A stretch of DNA of 64,000 nucleotides from NCBI RefSeq assembly GCF_900187185.1, contig NZ_LT906465.1:1550001-1614000 (forward strand), read 5' to 3'. Shown one piece after another: positions 34,331 to 43,188 of this stretch; within the stretch, counting starts at the first letter, position 1, and the number at the start of each line of letters is the position of its first letter. The DNA comes from Chryseobacterium taklimakanense. GTDB lineage: Bacteria > Bacteroidota > Bacteroidia > Flavobacteriales > Weeksellaceae. A program made the position numbers and the translations under genes. Below the pieces are notes generated by a model, which had not been told where the DNA came from, did no database searches, and saw nothing but the letters and a program-made list of their open reading frames with translations.

Positions 34331-35539
34331 ATGAACAAAAAGAAAATCATCATTGTCGGCGGCGGTGCAGCAGGTTTTTTCTGTGCGGCAAATCTGGATC
34401 CAGAGAAATTTGAAGTTAAAATCCTGGAGCAGAATTCCGATGTCCTTCAAAAGGTGAAAATTTCCGGCGGCGGACGCTGTAATGTGACACACGCCTGCTT
34501 TGATCCGCGCGAACTTGTACAGTTCTACCCTCGCGGAAACCGTGAACTGATGAGCGTTTTCAGTAAATTTCAGCCAGGCGATACAATGGAATGGTTCACA
34601 AACCGAAATATCCCGTTGAAGATTGAAAATGACAACCGGATTTTTCCAGAAAGCAACTCCTCACAAACCATTATCGGCTGCTTCAAAAAGGAAATTGCAG
34701 AAAAAAACTTTGAAATTCTGACCAAAACAACCGTGCTGGACATTCAGAAAGAGGAAAATCAATACCTCATCAAAACCAATAAGGGCAATTTTTCTGCAGA
34801 TTTTGTGATTTACACCACCGGAAGTTCGCCAAAATCCCTTAAAATCCTTGAGGATTTAGGTCACAAAACCGTTTTGGCGGTTCCGTCGCTCTTCACTTTC
34901 AATATTAAAGATGATTTGCTGAAAAATTTGCCCGGAACCAGTTTCGATTATGCCGAAGTGTCGATCCCAAAACTGAAAACGGAAGAAAATGGCCCGCTTC
35001 TTATCACGCACTGGGGACTTTCCGGACCGGCAATCCTGAAAATTTCTGCGTGGAAAGCGCGCGAGCTTTTCGGTTTAAATTATCAGTTTGAAATTGAGGT
35101 GAATTTCATTGCAAAAAACATGTATGAAGCCGAAGCACTATTTTTAGAATTTAAACAGAATCATCCCAAAAAAACCATCGGACAAAGTAAGATTTTCGAT
35201 GTCACCAGCCGTTTCTGGAACAAACTTTTAGAAATTTCAGGCATCAATCCCGAAAAACAGATCGCCAACATTTCAGCAAAGGAAATAAAAACCCTACTGG
35301 AAAATCTCTGCAAAAAAACCTTTAAAGTAGACGGAAAATCCACCTTTAAAGACGAATTTGTAACCGCAGGTGGCGTGGAACTGAAGGAAATTAATTTCAA
35401 AAATATGTCCTCAAAAATCCTGGAAAATTTCTATATCGCCGGTGAAGTATTAAATATTGATGCGGTGACGGGCGGTTTCAATTTTCAGGCGTGCTGGAGT
35501 GAAGGTTGGCTGATTGCGCAGGATTTGAATTCGAAATAA
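34331..35539 (+). CDS. NAD(P)/FAD-dependent oxidoreductase, BaiN/HI0933 family
   Basis: A 402-residue flavoprotein. The N-terminal dinucleotide-binding motif is IIIVGGGAAGFFCAANL. It continues VKISGGGRCNVTHACFDPRELVQFYPRG, typical of the HI0933/YhiN family, with YTTGSSPKSLKILEDLGH and TAGGVELKEINFKNMSSKILENFYIAGEVLNIDAVTGGFNFQACWSEGWLIAQ at the C-terminus. The substrate is unknown; annotations as aminoacetone oxidase or bile-acid reductase are by family only. It is convergent with mutS. Confidence 0.9.
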   Translation: MNKKKIIIVGGGAAGFFCAANLDPEKFEVKILEQNSDVLQKVKISGGGRCNVTHACFDPRELVQFYPRGNRELMSVFSKFQPGDTMEWFTNRNIPLKIENDNRIFPESNSSQTIIGCFKKEIAEKNFEILTKTTVLDIQKEENQYLIKTNKGNFSADFVIYTTGSSPKSLKILEDLGHKTVLAVPSLFTFNIKDDLLKNLPGTSFDYAEVSIPKLKTEENGPLLITHWGLSGPAILKISAWKARELFGLNYQFEIEVNFIAKNMYEAEALFLEFKQNHPKKTIGQSKIFDVTSRFWNKLLEISGINPEKQIANISAKEIKTLLENLCKKTFKVDGKSTFKDEFVTAGGVELKEINFKNMSSKILENFYIAGEVLNIDAVTGGFNFQACWSEGWLIAQDLNSK

Positions 35540-35558
35540 TTTCTAAAAAGTGTGATGG

Positions 35559-38144
35559 TTATCTCCCAATCATCTTTTTTATCGCGTTCAGTTTCATCAG
35601 CGCTTCGATGGGGGTAAGTGTGTTGATGTCGATTTTAGTAAGTTCTTCACGGATATTTTCCAGAACCGGATCATCCAGTTGAAAAAACGAAAGCTGTAAA
35701 TTTTCTTCAGTCACTTTCTTGATTTTTTCTTTGGAGCTGCCCTGAGTTCGGCTTTCTTCCAGGGTCTTTAAAATTTCATTGGCGCGGTTCACAACTTTTG
35801 AAGGCATTCCTGCCAATTTTGCCACGTGAATTCCGAAACTGTGCTCGCTTCCGCCCGGAACCAGTTTTCTCAAAAAAATAATATTCCCTTTATTTTCCTG
35901 AATGGTGACGTGGAAATTTTTGACTCTTTCAAAATTCAAAGTCATTTCGTTCAGTTCGTGGTAATGTGTCGCGAACAGCGTTTTCGGCTGTGCCGGATGC
36001 TGATGAAGATATTCCGCAATAGCCCAGGCGATGGAAACGCCATCGTAAGTAGAAGTTCCACGACCGATTTCATCCAACAGGATCAAACTTCTTTCAGAAA
36101 TATTGTTGAGAATATTCGCGGCTTCGTTCATCTCCACCATAAATGTCGATTCACCTGCAGAAATGTTATCCGTAGCCCCCACCCGGGTGAAAATTTTATC
36201 CAAAATCCCAATTTCTGCATGCTTTGCCGGTACAAAACTTCCAATCTGGGCCAGAAGGCAAACCACGGCAGTCTGACGAAGAATCGCCGATTTACCTGCC
36301 ATGTTCGGCCCCGTAACCATAATGATTTGCTGGGAATCTTTATCCAGATAAATATCGTTGGGAATATATTTTTCCCCCAATGGAAGTGCATTTTCAATGA
36401 TTGGGTGGCGCGCCTCTTTTAAATCGACCGCGAACCCTTCATTCAGAATTGGTCTGGTATAACTCTCAGAAACAGCGAGTTCGCTCAATCCCACTGCAAC
36501 ATCCAGCTGCGCAATGATGTTTGAATTTTCCTGAATCTGATCGATATAATTCATCACATATTCGCACGCTTTGCGGTACAGTTGGTGTTCCAAAACCGAA
36601 ATTTTCTCTTCCGCGCCCAGTATTTGGGTTTCATATTCTTTCAGTTCTTCGGTGATGTAGCGCTCTGCGTTTACCAAAGTCTGTTTCCGGATCCACTCAG
36701 CAGGAACTTTGTCTTTATGGGTATTTCGGACTTCGATATAATAACCAAAAACGTTGTTGAAATCGATTTTCAGCGAAGAAATTCCGGTGCGTTCCACTTC
36801 GCGCTGGCACATTTCATCCAAAAACCCTTTGCCTTTGCTTTGAAGGTTGCGAAGACGGTCAAGTTCCTCATTCACACCTTCTTTTATGACGTTTCCCTTT
36901 GCCAGATTCACTGGAAGCTCATCATTCAGGTGGGATTTCAGATATTCAATCAAATCCGAAAGATCATTTAGAGGTTCCAGCCAAGCCAGAAAATCGTGGT
37001 GCGGTTTCAGTTTTTCTTTAATTTCTTTGATGGAAGCCAAACTCTGGCGCAGATGACCCAATTCTTTCGGGGAGAGTTTTTCGGCCGCGAGTTTTCCCAT
37101 TAACCGGTCCAAATCAGAAATGGATTTCAGTAAGCCCTGAATTTCATATTTCAGATAATCTTCATTATTAAAAAACTCAACCAAAGAAAGCCTTCTATTG
37201 ATTTCATCGACGTTCTTCAGGGGCAGAATGATTCTTCGTCGCAGCAGCCTTCCGCCCATCGGCGTAGAGGTTTTATCCACGATATCGAGCAGGCTTTTTC
37301 CCTCTTTGTTTGACGGGAAAACAATTTCCAAATTCCGGAGTGTAAACTGGTCCATCATCAAATAATCCTCCTGCGGAATTTTCTGAATTTTGGTGATGTG
37401 TGTGAGCAAATCGTGGTGCGTATCTTCAACCAAATAAGCGAAGATGGCACCCGCAGCGGTAATTCCCAGTTCCATTTTCTCGACACCGAAACCTTTTAAA
37501 GAATTGGTTTTAAAATGATTCGTGAGTTTTTCCGTTGCGTATTTATACTGAAAAGCCCAGTCTTCGAGTTTAAATGAATTTTTATTTTTCAGTTGTAACG
37601 GCAGTTCCTTCGTCCTTTGGTAAATAATTTCACTCGGATCAAACGTGTGGGCGATGTGGAGTAATTTTTCGAGATTGCCTTCGGAAACGAGAAACTCCCC
37701 GGTAGAAATATCCACCAAGGCCAAACCATACTTCTCCTTTTCTTTATGAATGGAAAGCAGGAAATTGTTTTTCTTGGAATTAAGGACCTGATCATTAAAA
37801 GTAACCCCGGGCGTAACCAGTTCAGTAACACCACGTTTCACAATGCCTTTTACCATTTTAGGGTCTTCCAACTGATCGCAGATCGCTACCCGTAGCCCAG
37901 CACGAACCAACTTTGGCAAATAAGAATCAATGGAATGATGGGGAAAACCCGCCAGTTCGATATGCGAATCACCGTTGTTCCTTTTGGTTAAAACTATGCC
38001 CAAAACTTGCGACGCCTTGATGGCATCGGTCCCGAAAGTTTCGTAAAAATCCCCTACCCTAAAGAGCAAAAGAGCATCCGGATATTTCGCCTTGATGCTG
38101 TTGTACTGTGTCATTAAAGGGGTTTCTTTCTTCGCTTTTGACAT
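35559..38144 (-). CDS. mutS: DNA mismatch repair protein MutS
   Basis: Recognises mismatches and small loops. 861 residues, normal for MutS1. The mismatch-reading motif is LLLFRVGDFYETFGTDA (Phe-x-Glu). The Walker A is GPNMAGKSAILRQ, then VGATDNISAGESTFMVEM and LLDEIGRGTSTYDGVSIAWA, with TLFATHYHEL after it. The start ATG 38144 (MSKAKKETPLMTQY) is preferred; the longer frame adds 73 unrelated residues that overlap the promoter of the divergent gene. mutL is not in the window. Confidence 0.97.
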   Translation of the reverse strand: MSKAKKETPLMTQYNSIKAKYPDALLLFRVGDFYETFGTDAIKASQVLGIVLTKRNNGDSHIELAGFPHHSIDSYLPKLVRAGLRVAICDQLEDPKMVKGIVKRGVTELVTPGVTFNDQVLNSKKNNFLLSIHKEKEKYGLALVDISTGEFLVSEGNLEKLLHIAHTFDPSEIIYQRTKELPLQLKNKNSFKLEDWAFQYKYATEKLTNHFKTNSLKGFGVEKMELGITAAGAIFAYLVEDTHHDLLTHITKIQKIPQEDYLMMDQFTLRNLEIVFPSNKEGKSLLDIVDKTSTPMGGRLLRRRIILPLKNVDEINRRLSLVEFFNNEDYLKYEIQGLLKSISDLDRLMGKLAAEKLSPKELGHLRQSLASIKEIKEKLKPHHDFLAWLEPLNDLSDLIEYLKSHLNDELPVNLAKGNVIKEGVNEELDRLRNLQSKGKGFLDEMCQREVERTGISSLKIDFNNVFGYYIEVRNTHKDKVPAEWIRKQTLVNAERYITEELKEYETQILGAEEKISVLEHQLYRKACEYVMNYIDQIQENSNIIAQLDVAVGLSELAVSESYTRPILNEGFAVDLKEARHPIIENALPLGEKYIPNDIYLDKDSQQIIMVTGPNMAGKSAILRQTAVVCLLAQIGSFVPAKHAEIGILDKIFTRVGATDNISAGESTFMVEMNEAANILNNISERSLILLDEIGRGTSTYDGVSIAWAIAEYLHQHPAQPKTLFATHYHELNEMTLNFERVKNFHVTIQENKGNIIFLRKLVPGGSEHSFGIHVAKLAGMPSKVVNRANEILKTLEESRTQGSSKEKIKKVTEENLQLSFFQLDDPVLENIREELTKIDINTLTPIEALMKLNAIKKMIGR

Positions 38145-38198
38145 TGCAGTTTTATCACAGATTTTCAAAGTTTGATATAGTGGACTCCGCGCAAAAAC

Positions 38199-38230
38199 TT
38201 TGTGTGCTCCGTGTTTAAGTTTTAATTTTG
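38199..38230 (+). promoter_or_regulatory. Promoter of the RNA methyltransferase gene
   Basis: TTTG (38199-38202), 20 bases, TAATTTTG (38223-38230), 14 bases before ATG 38245. Confidence 0.72.
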
Positions 38231-38244
38231 CCAAAAATACGAAA

Positions 38245-38781
38245 ATGTCATCCACCAAAAAACTGAAACTCCAGGAACTGGGCAGAATTGATGTAGAAAC
38301 CTTCAAGCGCACGGAAAAGATTCCCTTGGTTGTGGTTTTGGATAATGTCCGCAGCATGCACAATGTGGGGGCGGTTTTCAGAACGGCGGATGCTTTTATT
38401 ATAGAAAAAATTGTCCTTTGCGGAATTACGCCGGTTCCGCCACACCGGGAAATTCATAAAGCCGCGCTGGGAGCCACCGAAAGCGTGGACTGGATTTTTG
38501 AGAAAGAAATCTCAGCAGCGCTGCAAAACCTTAAAAATGAAGGTTTTGAAATCATTGGAATTGAGCAGACCTCTGACAGTCAAAACATTGAAGATTTCAA
38601 AATTGACCCAAACAAAAAATACGCCTTAGTCCTTGGTAATGAAGTAGATGGACTGAGCGAAGAAGCACTTCATCTATACGATACATTTCTTGAAATTCCA
38701 CAGTTGGGTACCAAACATTCGCTGAACGTTTCCGTATGCGGCGGAATTGTGATGTGGGATTTCTTTAAAAAACTGAAATAA
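38245..38781 (+). CDS. TrmH/SpoU family RNA 2'-O-methyltransferase
   Basis: A 178-residue SPOUT-fold methyltransferase lacking an extra N-terminal domain. Motif 1: PLVVVLDNVRSMHNVGAVFRTADAF (Asn and Arg). Motif 2: ALVLGNEVDGLSEEAL. Motif 3: LEIPQLGTKHSLNVSVCGGIVMWDF. These are the knot residues that bind AdoMet. tRNA or rRNA target is not decided by sequence. ATG 38245 is chosen since it follows a good promoter; the longer frame overlaps it. Divergent from mutS. Confidence 0.9.
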   Translation: MSSTKKLKLQELGRIDVETFKRTEKIPLVVVLDNVRSMHNVGAVFRTADAFIIEKIVLCGITPVPPHREIHKAALGATESVDWIFEKEISAALQNLKNEGFEIIGIEQTSDSQNIEDFKIDPNKKYALVLGNEVDGLSEEALHLYDTFLEIPQLGTKHSLNVSVCGGIVMWDFFKKLK

Positions 38782-38956
38782 AAAAAAACCGCAAAATCCT
38801 GAGGGACAGTGCAGTTTTAAATAAATCTAATAAAAAGTAAAAATGAAAGGCTGCAAATATACTTCTTCGGAAACATATGATCCAAGATTTTTTTTAGGAA
38901 TTTTATTAAATTTTCATTTTGGCTTCTTTTTTTCAGGAAATTCTTAAATTAGCCTA

Positions 38957-39610
38957 ATGTTTATCAAAGATTATATCTCGAAAGACTATCCTGCATTCAA
39001 TCATACAGATTCAATTGAAGTAGCTTCTGAAATAGCGACTGAATTTGGGTACTCTCACGTTTTTATAAAGAAAAAAGGGGTTTATGTTGGTGCTTTAAGT
39101 CAAAGTTTTCTGGAAGAAAGCCCTGAAGGCACGCTCGGCAGCCTGGAAATCCATTATGACAGATTTGCAATTCCGGAAGACGGAAATATTCTGGACACTG
39201 TGAAATTATTCCACATTTTCAACTCAAATGTAGTTCCGGTAATCACGCAAACCGAAAAATACCTTGGTTATATTTCCTGCGACGATATTTTCAGTGAGTT
39301 CTCAAAATATCCTCTCTTTTCGGAAAATGGCGCCATCCTGACGGTTCAGAGCAATAATCTTTACTACTCTTTTACTGAAATTGCAAAAATTGTGGAGAGC
39401 AATAATGCAAAAATGTACGGCTGTTACGTCAGCGGAATCAATGACGACAGTATTTTGATAACTTTGAAAATCAGCAATGATAATCTGAGCTCGATCGATG
39501 AAACTTTTGAAAGATACGGCTACAACGTAGTGAATAAACATTACGGTGACGAAAAAGAAGAACTGATGAAAGACCGTTTTGGCTTTTTCCAAAAATACCT
39601 TGAATTCTAA
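38957..39610 (+). CDS. CBS-domain protein, upstream of nadK
   Basis: 217 residues. The first half resembles a CBS pair (KDYPAFNHTDSIEVASEIATEFGYSHVFIKKKGVYVGALSQSFL, then DTVKLFHIFNSNVVPVITQTEKYLGYISCDDIFSEF). The second half looks like an ACT-like or unassigned alpha-beta domain (ILTVQSNNLYYSFTEIAKIVESNNAKMYGCYV). There is no catalytic motif. CBS pairs bind adenine nucleotides; lying 5 bases before nadK suggests a role linked to NAD or energy sensing, which is an inference. The 175-base gap upstream shows no clear promoter. Confidence 0.8.
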   Translation: MFIKDYISKDYPAFNHTDSIEVASEIATEFGYSHVFIKKKGVYVGALSQSFLEESPEGTLGSLEIHYDRFAIPEDGNILDTVKLFHIFNSNVVPVITQTEKYLGYISCDDIFSEFSKYPLFSENGAILTVQSNNLYYSFTEIAKIVESNNAKMYGCYVSGINDDSILITLKISNDNLSSIDETFERYGYNVVNKHYGDEKEELMKDRFGFFQKYLEF

Positions 39611-39615
39611 AAATT

Positions 39616-40482
39616 ATGGTAGCCGCAATTTATACGCAAAAAAGCGATCTGGATACATTTCTTTATCTGAGCAAATTTATTTCTGAACTGGATAAGAGAG
39701 GTGTGAAATCCATACTTTTCTCCGGAATGGCAGAATCTATGCAGTTTTCAAAAGATTTTGTCACCTTCAGCAACAAGGAAGATCTGCTTGAAAACAACAC
39801 CAATTTCTTTTTTACGTTTGGCGGCGACGGAACGCTGGTAGCCTCGCTCTTGTTTGTGCAGGACACGAACATTCCTGTAGTCGGCGTCAACACAGGCCGC
39901 CTGGGTTTTCTTGCAAGTTTCACCAAAGAAGATGCCTTTAGGGAACTGGATGACATCATTGACGGCGACGTTAAAATCTCAAAACGTTCTGTAATTGAAG
40001 TGGTTACTCCCAAGTCGGAGCTGTTTTTTCCTTTTGCTTTAAATGACATCACCATTTCAAGACGGGAAACCACCTCGATGATTACCGTTGATTCTTATAT
40101 AAACAATGAATTTCTGAATGTTTTTTGGGGCGACGGTGTCATTATTTCTACGCCAACCGGTTCTACCGCCTATTCGTTGAGCTGCGGCGGGCCAATTATC
40201 TCTCCCGAAAACGACAATTTTGTAATTACGCCGATTGCACCGCACAATCTCAACGTTAGGCCTTTAATTGTAAAGGACGATTCCGAATTCAGATTAAAAG
40301 TTGAAAGCCGCGTACCTCAGTATGCCCTGTCCCTGGATTCAAGACTTGTACACATCGATACAGATGTAGAAATCGTGATACGGAAAGCCCGTTACAGCAT
40401 GGCACTCATTCAGCCAAAAAGCCTCAGTTTTTATGAGACCATCAGGCAAAAGCTGCTTTGGGGACGGGATAAAAGAAATTAG
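39616..40482 (+). CDS. nadK: NAD kinase
   Basis: Phosphorylates NAD to NADP. A 288-residue protein with the glycine-rich motif FTFGGDGTLVASLLF (catalytic Asp), PVVGVNTGRLGFLASF, NDITISRRETTSMITVDSYIN, and DGVIISTPTGSTAYSLSCGGPII. It follows the CBS gene by 5 bases, so they are cotranscribed. Confidence 0.96.
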   Translation: MVAAIYTQKSDLDTFLYLSKFISELDKRGVKSILFSGMAESMQFSKDFVTFSNKEDLLENNTNFFFTFGGDGTLVASLLFVQDTNIPVVGVNTGRLGFLASFTKEDAFRELDDIIDGDVKISKRSVIEVVTPKSELFFPFALNDITISRRETTSMITVDSYINNEFLNVFWGDGVIISTPTGSTAYSLSCGGPIISPENDNFVITPIAPHNLNVRPLIVKDDSEFRLKVESRVPQYALSLDSRLVHIDTDVEIVIRKARYSMALIQPKSLSFYETIRQKLLWGRDKRN

Positions 40483-40556
40483 GGCTTTTCGCATAATTTT
40501 CGTAACTTTACGTGATTAAAAATCCATAAATAAATTTCTAAAAAAGTAAAAAAATT

Positions 40557-41627
40557 ATGAGCAGAATGTTTCCGGCAGGTGTTGCCACAGGACAATTGGT
40601 TACAGACATTTTTCAGTACGCAAAAGAAAACAGGTTCGCGCTTCCTGCAGTGAATGTTATCGGTTCCAGCAATGTGAACGCTACGATGGAAACAGCTGCA
40701 AAACTAAACGCACCAGTGATCATTCAGTTTTCTAACGGTGGTGCAGCTTTCAACGCCGGAAAAGGCTTGAGCAGCGACGGGCAAAAATCTGCAGTCCTGG
40801 GTGGTATTGCCGGTGCAAAACACATTCACACACTTGCCGAAGCTTATGGAGCAACAGTAATCCTTCACACAGACCACTGTGCAAAGAAACTTTTGCCTTG
40901 GATCGACGGACTGATGGATGCTAACGAAGAATTCTTCAAACAAACCGGGAAATCTCTTTATTCATCACACATGCTTGACCTTTCCGAGGAGCCTTTGGAG
41001 GAAAATATGGATATTTCAACCCAATATTTCGAAAGAATGGCAAAAATGGGAATGACCCTGGAAATCGAACTTGGTGTAACCGGCGGTGAAGAAGACGGTG
41101 TAGACAATACCGGAGTTGATTCTTCAAAACTTTACACTCAGCCTGAAGAAGTGGCTTACGCTTACGAAAAACTGAAAGCAGTTTCTCCAAACTTCACTAT
41201 TGCCGCTGCTTTCGGAAACGTACACGGTGTTTACAAGCCAGGAAACGTAAAACTAACACCAAAAATCCTTGACAATTCACAAAAATTTGTTCAGGAGAAA
41301 TTCGGAACTGGCGAGAAGCCGATCAATTTCGTATTCCACGGTGGTTCCGGTTCTTCACTGGAGGAGATCAGAGAAGCGATCGATTACGGTGTAATCAAAA
41401 TGAATATTGATACAGACCTTCAGTTTGCATACACAGAAGGCATCAGAGATTATATGGGTGAAAGAGTAGATTATCTTAAAACTCAGATTGGAAACCCTGA
41501 AGGTGACGACAAACCAAACAAAAAATTCTATGATCCTAGAGTTTGGTTAAGAAAAGGTGAAGAAACCTTCTCAAAAAGACTGGTGCAGGCCTTTGAAGAC
41601 CTGAACAACGTAAATACTTTAAAATAA
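40557..41627 (+). CDS. fbaA: Class II fructose-bisphosphate aldolase
   Basis: The glycolysis and gluconeogenesis enzyme, zinc-dependent. 356 residues, the long class IIA type. Motifs: FALPAVNVIGSSNVNATMETAAKLNAPVIIQFSNGGAAFNAGKG, ATVILHTDHCAKKLLPWIDG (catalytic Asp and zinc His), ELGVTGGEEDGVDN, AAFGNVHGVYKPGNVKL (zinc His), NFVFHGGSGSSLEEI and KMNIDTDLQFAYTEG. A TAACTTTA element at 40503-40510 is one base off the -7 consensus. Confidence 0.96.
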   Translation: MSRMFPAGVATGQLVTDIFQYAKENRFALPAVNVIGSSNVNATMETAAKLNAPVIIQFSNGGAAFNAGKGLSSDGQKSAVLGGIAGAKHIHTLAEAYGATVILHTDHCAKKLLPWIDGLMDANEEFFKQTGKSLYSSHMLDLSEEPLEENMDISTQYFERMAKMGMTLEIELGVTGGEEDGVDNTGVDSSKLYTQPEEVAYAYEKLKAVSPNFTIAAAFGNVHGVYKPGNVKLTPKILDNSQKFVQEKFGTGEKPINFVFHGGSGSSLEEIREAIDYGVIKMNIDTDLQFAYTEGIRDYMGERVDYLKTQIGNPEGDDKPNKKFYDPRVWLRKGEETFSKRLVQAFEDLNNVNTLK

Positions 41628-41680
41628 TTTGAAATTCAGAGTTTGGAATTTGATATTTTTGCAAAATCAAATTTCAAACT
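41628..41680 (+). promoter_or_regulatory. accD promoter with a 15-bp inverted repeat around the -7 box
   Basis: TTTG (41628-41631), 22 bases, TATTTTTG (41654-41661). AGTTTGGAATTTGAT (41640-41654) and ATCAAATTTCAAACT (41666-41680) are inverted repeats with one mismatch (a G-U pair in RNA), placed symmetrically around the -7 box. It could be an operator for a dimeric repressor or a 5' hairpin. Confidence 0.62.
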
Positions 41681-41698
41681 TCTAATAAGAGCTGAACT

Positions 41699-42550
41699 AT
41701 GGCATTCGACTGGTTTAAAAGAAAAGCAAAAAACATCACCACTTCCACTGAAGATAAAAAGGACGTTCCAAAAGGTCTTTGGCACCAAACGCCTTCAGGA
41801 AAAATCGTAGAACACGATGAGCTCCGCAGAAATAATTATGTGTCTCCGGAAGACGGTTTCCACGTAAGAATCGGAAGTAATGAGTTTTATGAAATGTTCT
41901 TTGATGACAATAAATACAAAGAACTTGATGCAGGTGTAGAAAGTGTTGATATGCTTAATTTTAAAGACACGAAAGCCTATAGCGACCGGCTGAAGGAAGT
42001 AAAAGCCAAAACCAAACTTAATGACTCTATCAGAAATGCTGTGGGTAAAGTTGGTGGCCATGAAATGGTGATTTCCTGTATGGATTTCGCTTTCATCGGC
42101 GGCTCGCTGGGTTCGGTTATGGGGGAAAAAATCCGAAGAGCGGTTGATTATTGCATTAAAAACAAACTTCCGTACATGATTATCTGTCAGTCCGGTGGAG
42201 CAAGGATGCAGGAAGCGGCTTTTTCACTGATGCAGTTGGCAAAAGTTCAAAGCAAACTGGCGCAGCTCTCTGATGAAGGTTTGCCGTACATTGCTTACCT
42301 GTGCGACCCGACATTTGGCGGTATTACGGCGTCGTTTGCGATGACTGCCGACATCATTATGGCTGAGCCGGGCGCACTGATCGGTTTTGCAGGCCCAAGA
42401 GTTATCCGCGAAACCATTGGTAAGGACTTGCCGGAAGGCTTCCAGACTTCTGAATTCCTTGTGGAAAAAGGGTTTGTTGATTTCATTGTAAAACGAAATG
42501 ATGCAAAAGCGAAAGTGGCGCAGACGGTCTCGCTTTTAACCCACGCTTAA
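41699..42550 (+). CDS. accD: Acetyl-CoA carboxylase carboxyltransferase subunit beta
   Basis: Transfers carboxyl from biotin to acetyl-CoA to form malonyl-CoA, the first step of fatty acid synthesis. 283 residues. The crotonase-type core is normal: [97 protein letters not shown]. The N-terminal zinc ribbon lacks all four cysteines: where other AccD proteins have two CxxC pairs, this has [11 protein letters not shown] and [13 protein letters not shown]. That seems a lineage feature rather than damage. accA is not in the window. Confidence 0.95.
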   Translation: MAFDWFKRKAKNITTSTEDKKDVPKGLWHQTPSGKIVEHDELRRNNYVSPEDGFHVRIGSNEFYEMFFDDNKYKELDAGVESVDMLNFKDTKAYSDRLKEVKAKTKLNDSIRNAVGKVGGHEMVISCMDFAFIGGSLGSVMGEKIRRAVDYCIKNKLPYMIICQSGGARMQEAAFSLMQLAKVQSKLAQLSDEGLPYIAYLCDPTFGGITASFAMTADIIMAEPGALIGFAGPRVIRETIGKDLPEGFQTSEFLVEKGFVDFIVKRNDAKAKVAQTVSLLTHA

Positions 42551-42573
42551 AAATATTTGTAACAAAATGATAA

Positions 42574-42600
42574 AAATCTCACCTTATTCAGGTGAGATTT
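42574..42600 (+). terminator. accD terminator abutting the next start codon
   Basis: AAATCTCACC (42574-42583), 7-nt loop, GGTGAGATTT (42591-42600), then GTTTT and ATG 42606. A perfect 10-bp stem. It either ends accD or controls entry to the next gene. Confidence 0.75.
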
Positions 42601-42605
42601 GTTTT

Positions 42606-43118
42606 ATGAGAAATGCATTCAAGGTTTTTTTCAACTCCGCGAGAAGACTTTCTTTTGGTAAGATAGTCAGGCTTTTGCGCTTGACTTTACCACATCCTCT
42701 TTTTTCGGTTTTGAGTTTTTATGCGACGCTTAAAACCTATTCTATAGCAAAAAAATATTTCCCGAAAACTAATTCCAATGACGGGATCGGCAATGCGTTT
42801 CGACATGCGCTTTGGACCGCTTTGGCAATGATGTATTGCTGCAAAATCTCCTCACCTCAAAAATCTTATGTATTCTGCAAAAGGTTTACAGATATGCACG
42901 AAGAGCTTTTCCCCAATGAGCCTATCCAGACTAAAATGGATCTGCACAATAATCAGGTTGGCCTCAATATCTTTATGGAAATGCTTCCGGGAATTCACCG
43001 CCAGTTTTTTGAAACGGGCTTTCTGATTGATAAGATATTAGAAAAAACAAAAACCGCCGTAATTTTGCAAAGTGTGGATGACAACCCGGGAAACGAGTTG
43101 GTTTACTTAACGATTTAA
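42606..43118 (+). CDS. DUF6973-like protein
   Basis: A 170-residue protein of unknown function. NAFRHALWTALAMMYCC and a later FTDMHEELFPNEPIQTKMDLHNNQVGLNIF contain conserved His, Arg, Glu and Asn residues, as in the DUF6973 family; a metal-dependent hydrolase-like site is conceivable but unproven. There is no signal peptide, though the N-terminal half is moderately hydrophobic. ATG 42606 is used because the longer frame from 42567 would translate through the terminator stem. Confidence 0.72.
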   Translation: MRNAFKVFFNSARRLSFGKIVRLLRLTLPHPLFSVLSFYATLKTYSIAKKYFPKTNSNDGIGNAFRHALWTALAMMYCCKISSPQKSYVFCKRFTDMHEELFPNEPIQTKMDLHNNQVGLNIFMEMLPGIHRQFFETGFLIDKILEKTKTAVILQSVDDNPGNELVYLTI

Positions 43119-43188
43119 TTCTTCGTATTTAGGTTGCATAAAATTCCACTCAATATTTAATTTGAAATAAACATTTCGATTCTTTAAA

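Noticed and set aside
35826-36422. Plus-strand ORF of 198 codons opposite mutS
   Set aside because: Antisense shadow of the MutS ATPase domain.
38782-38820. Terminator after the TrmH-like gene
   Set aside because: ACCGC and GCAGT could pair on one strand only with a mismatch, and there is no good T-run; too weak to call.
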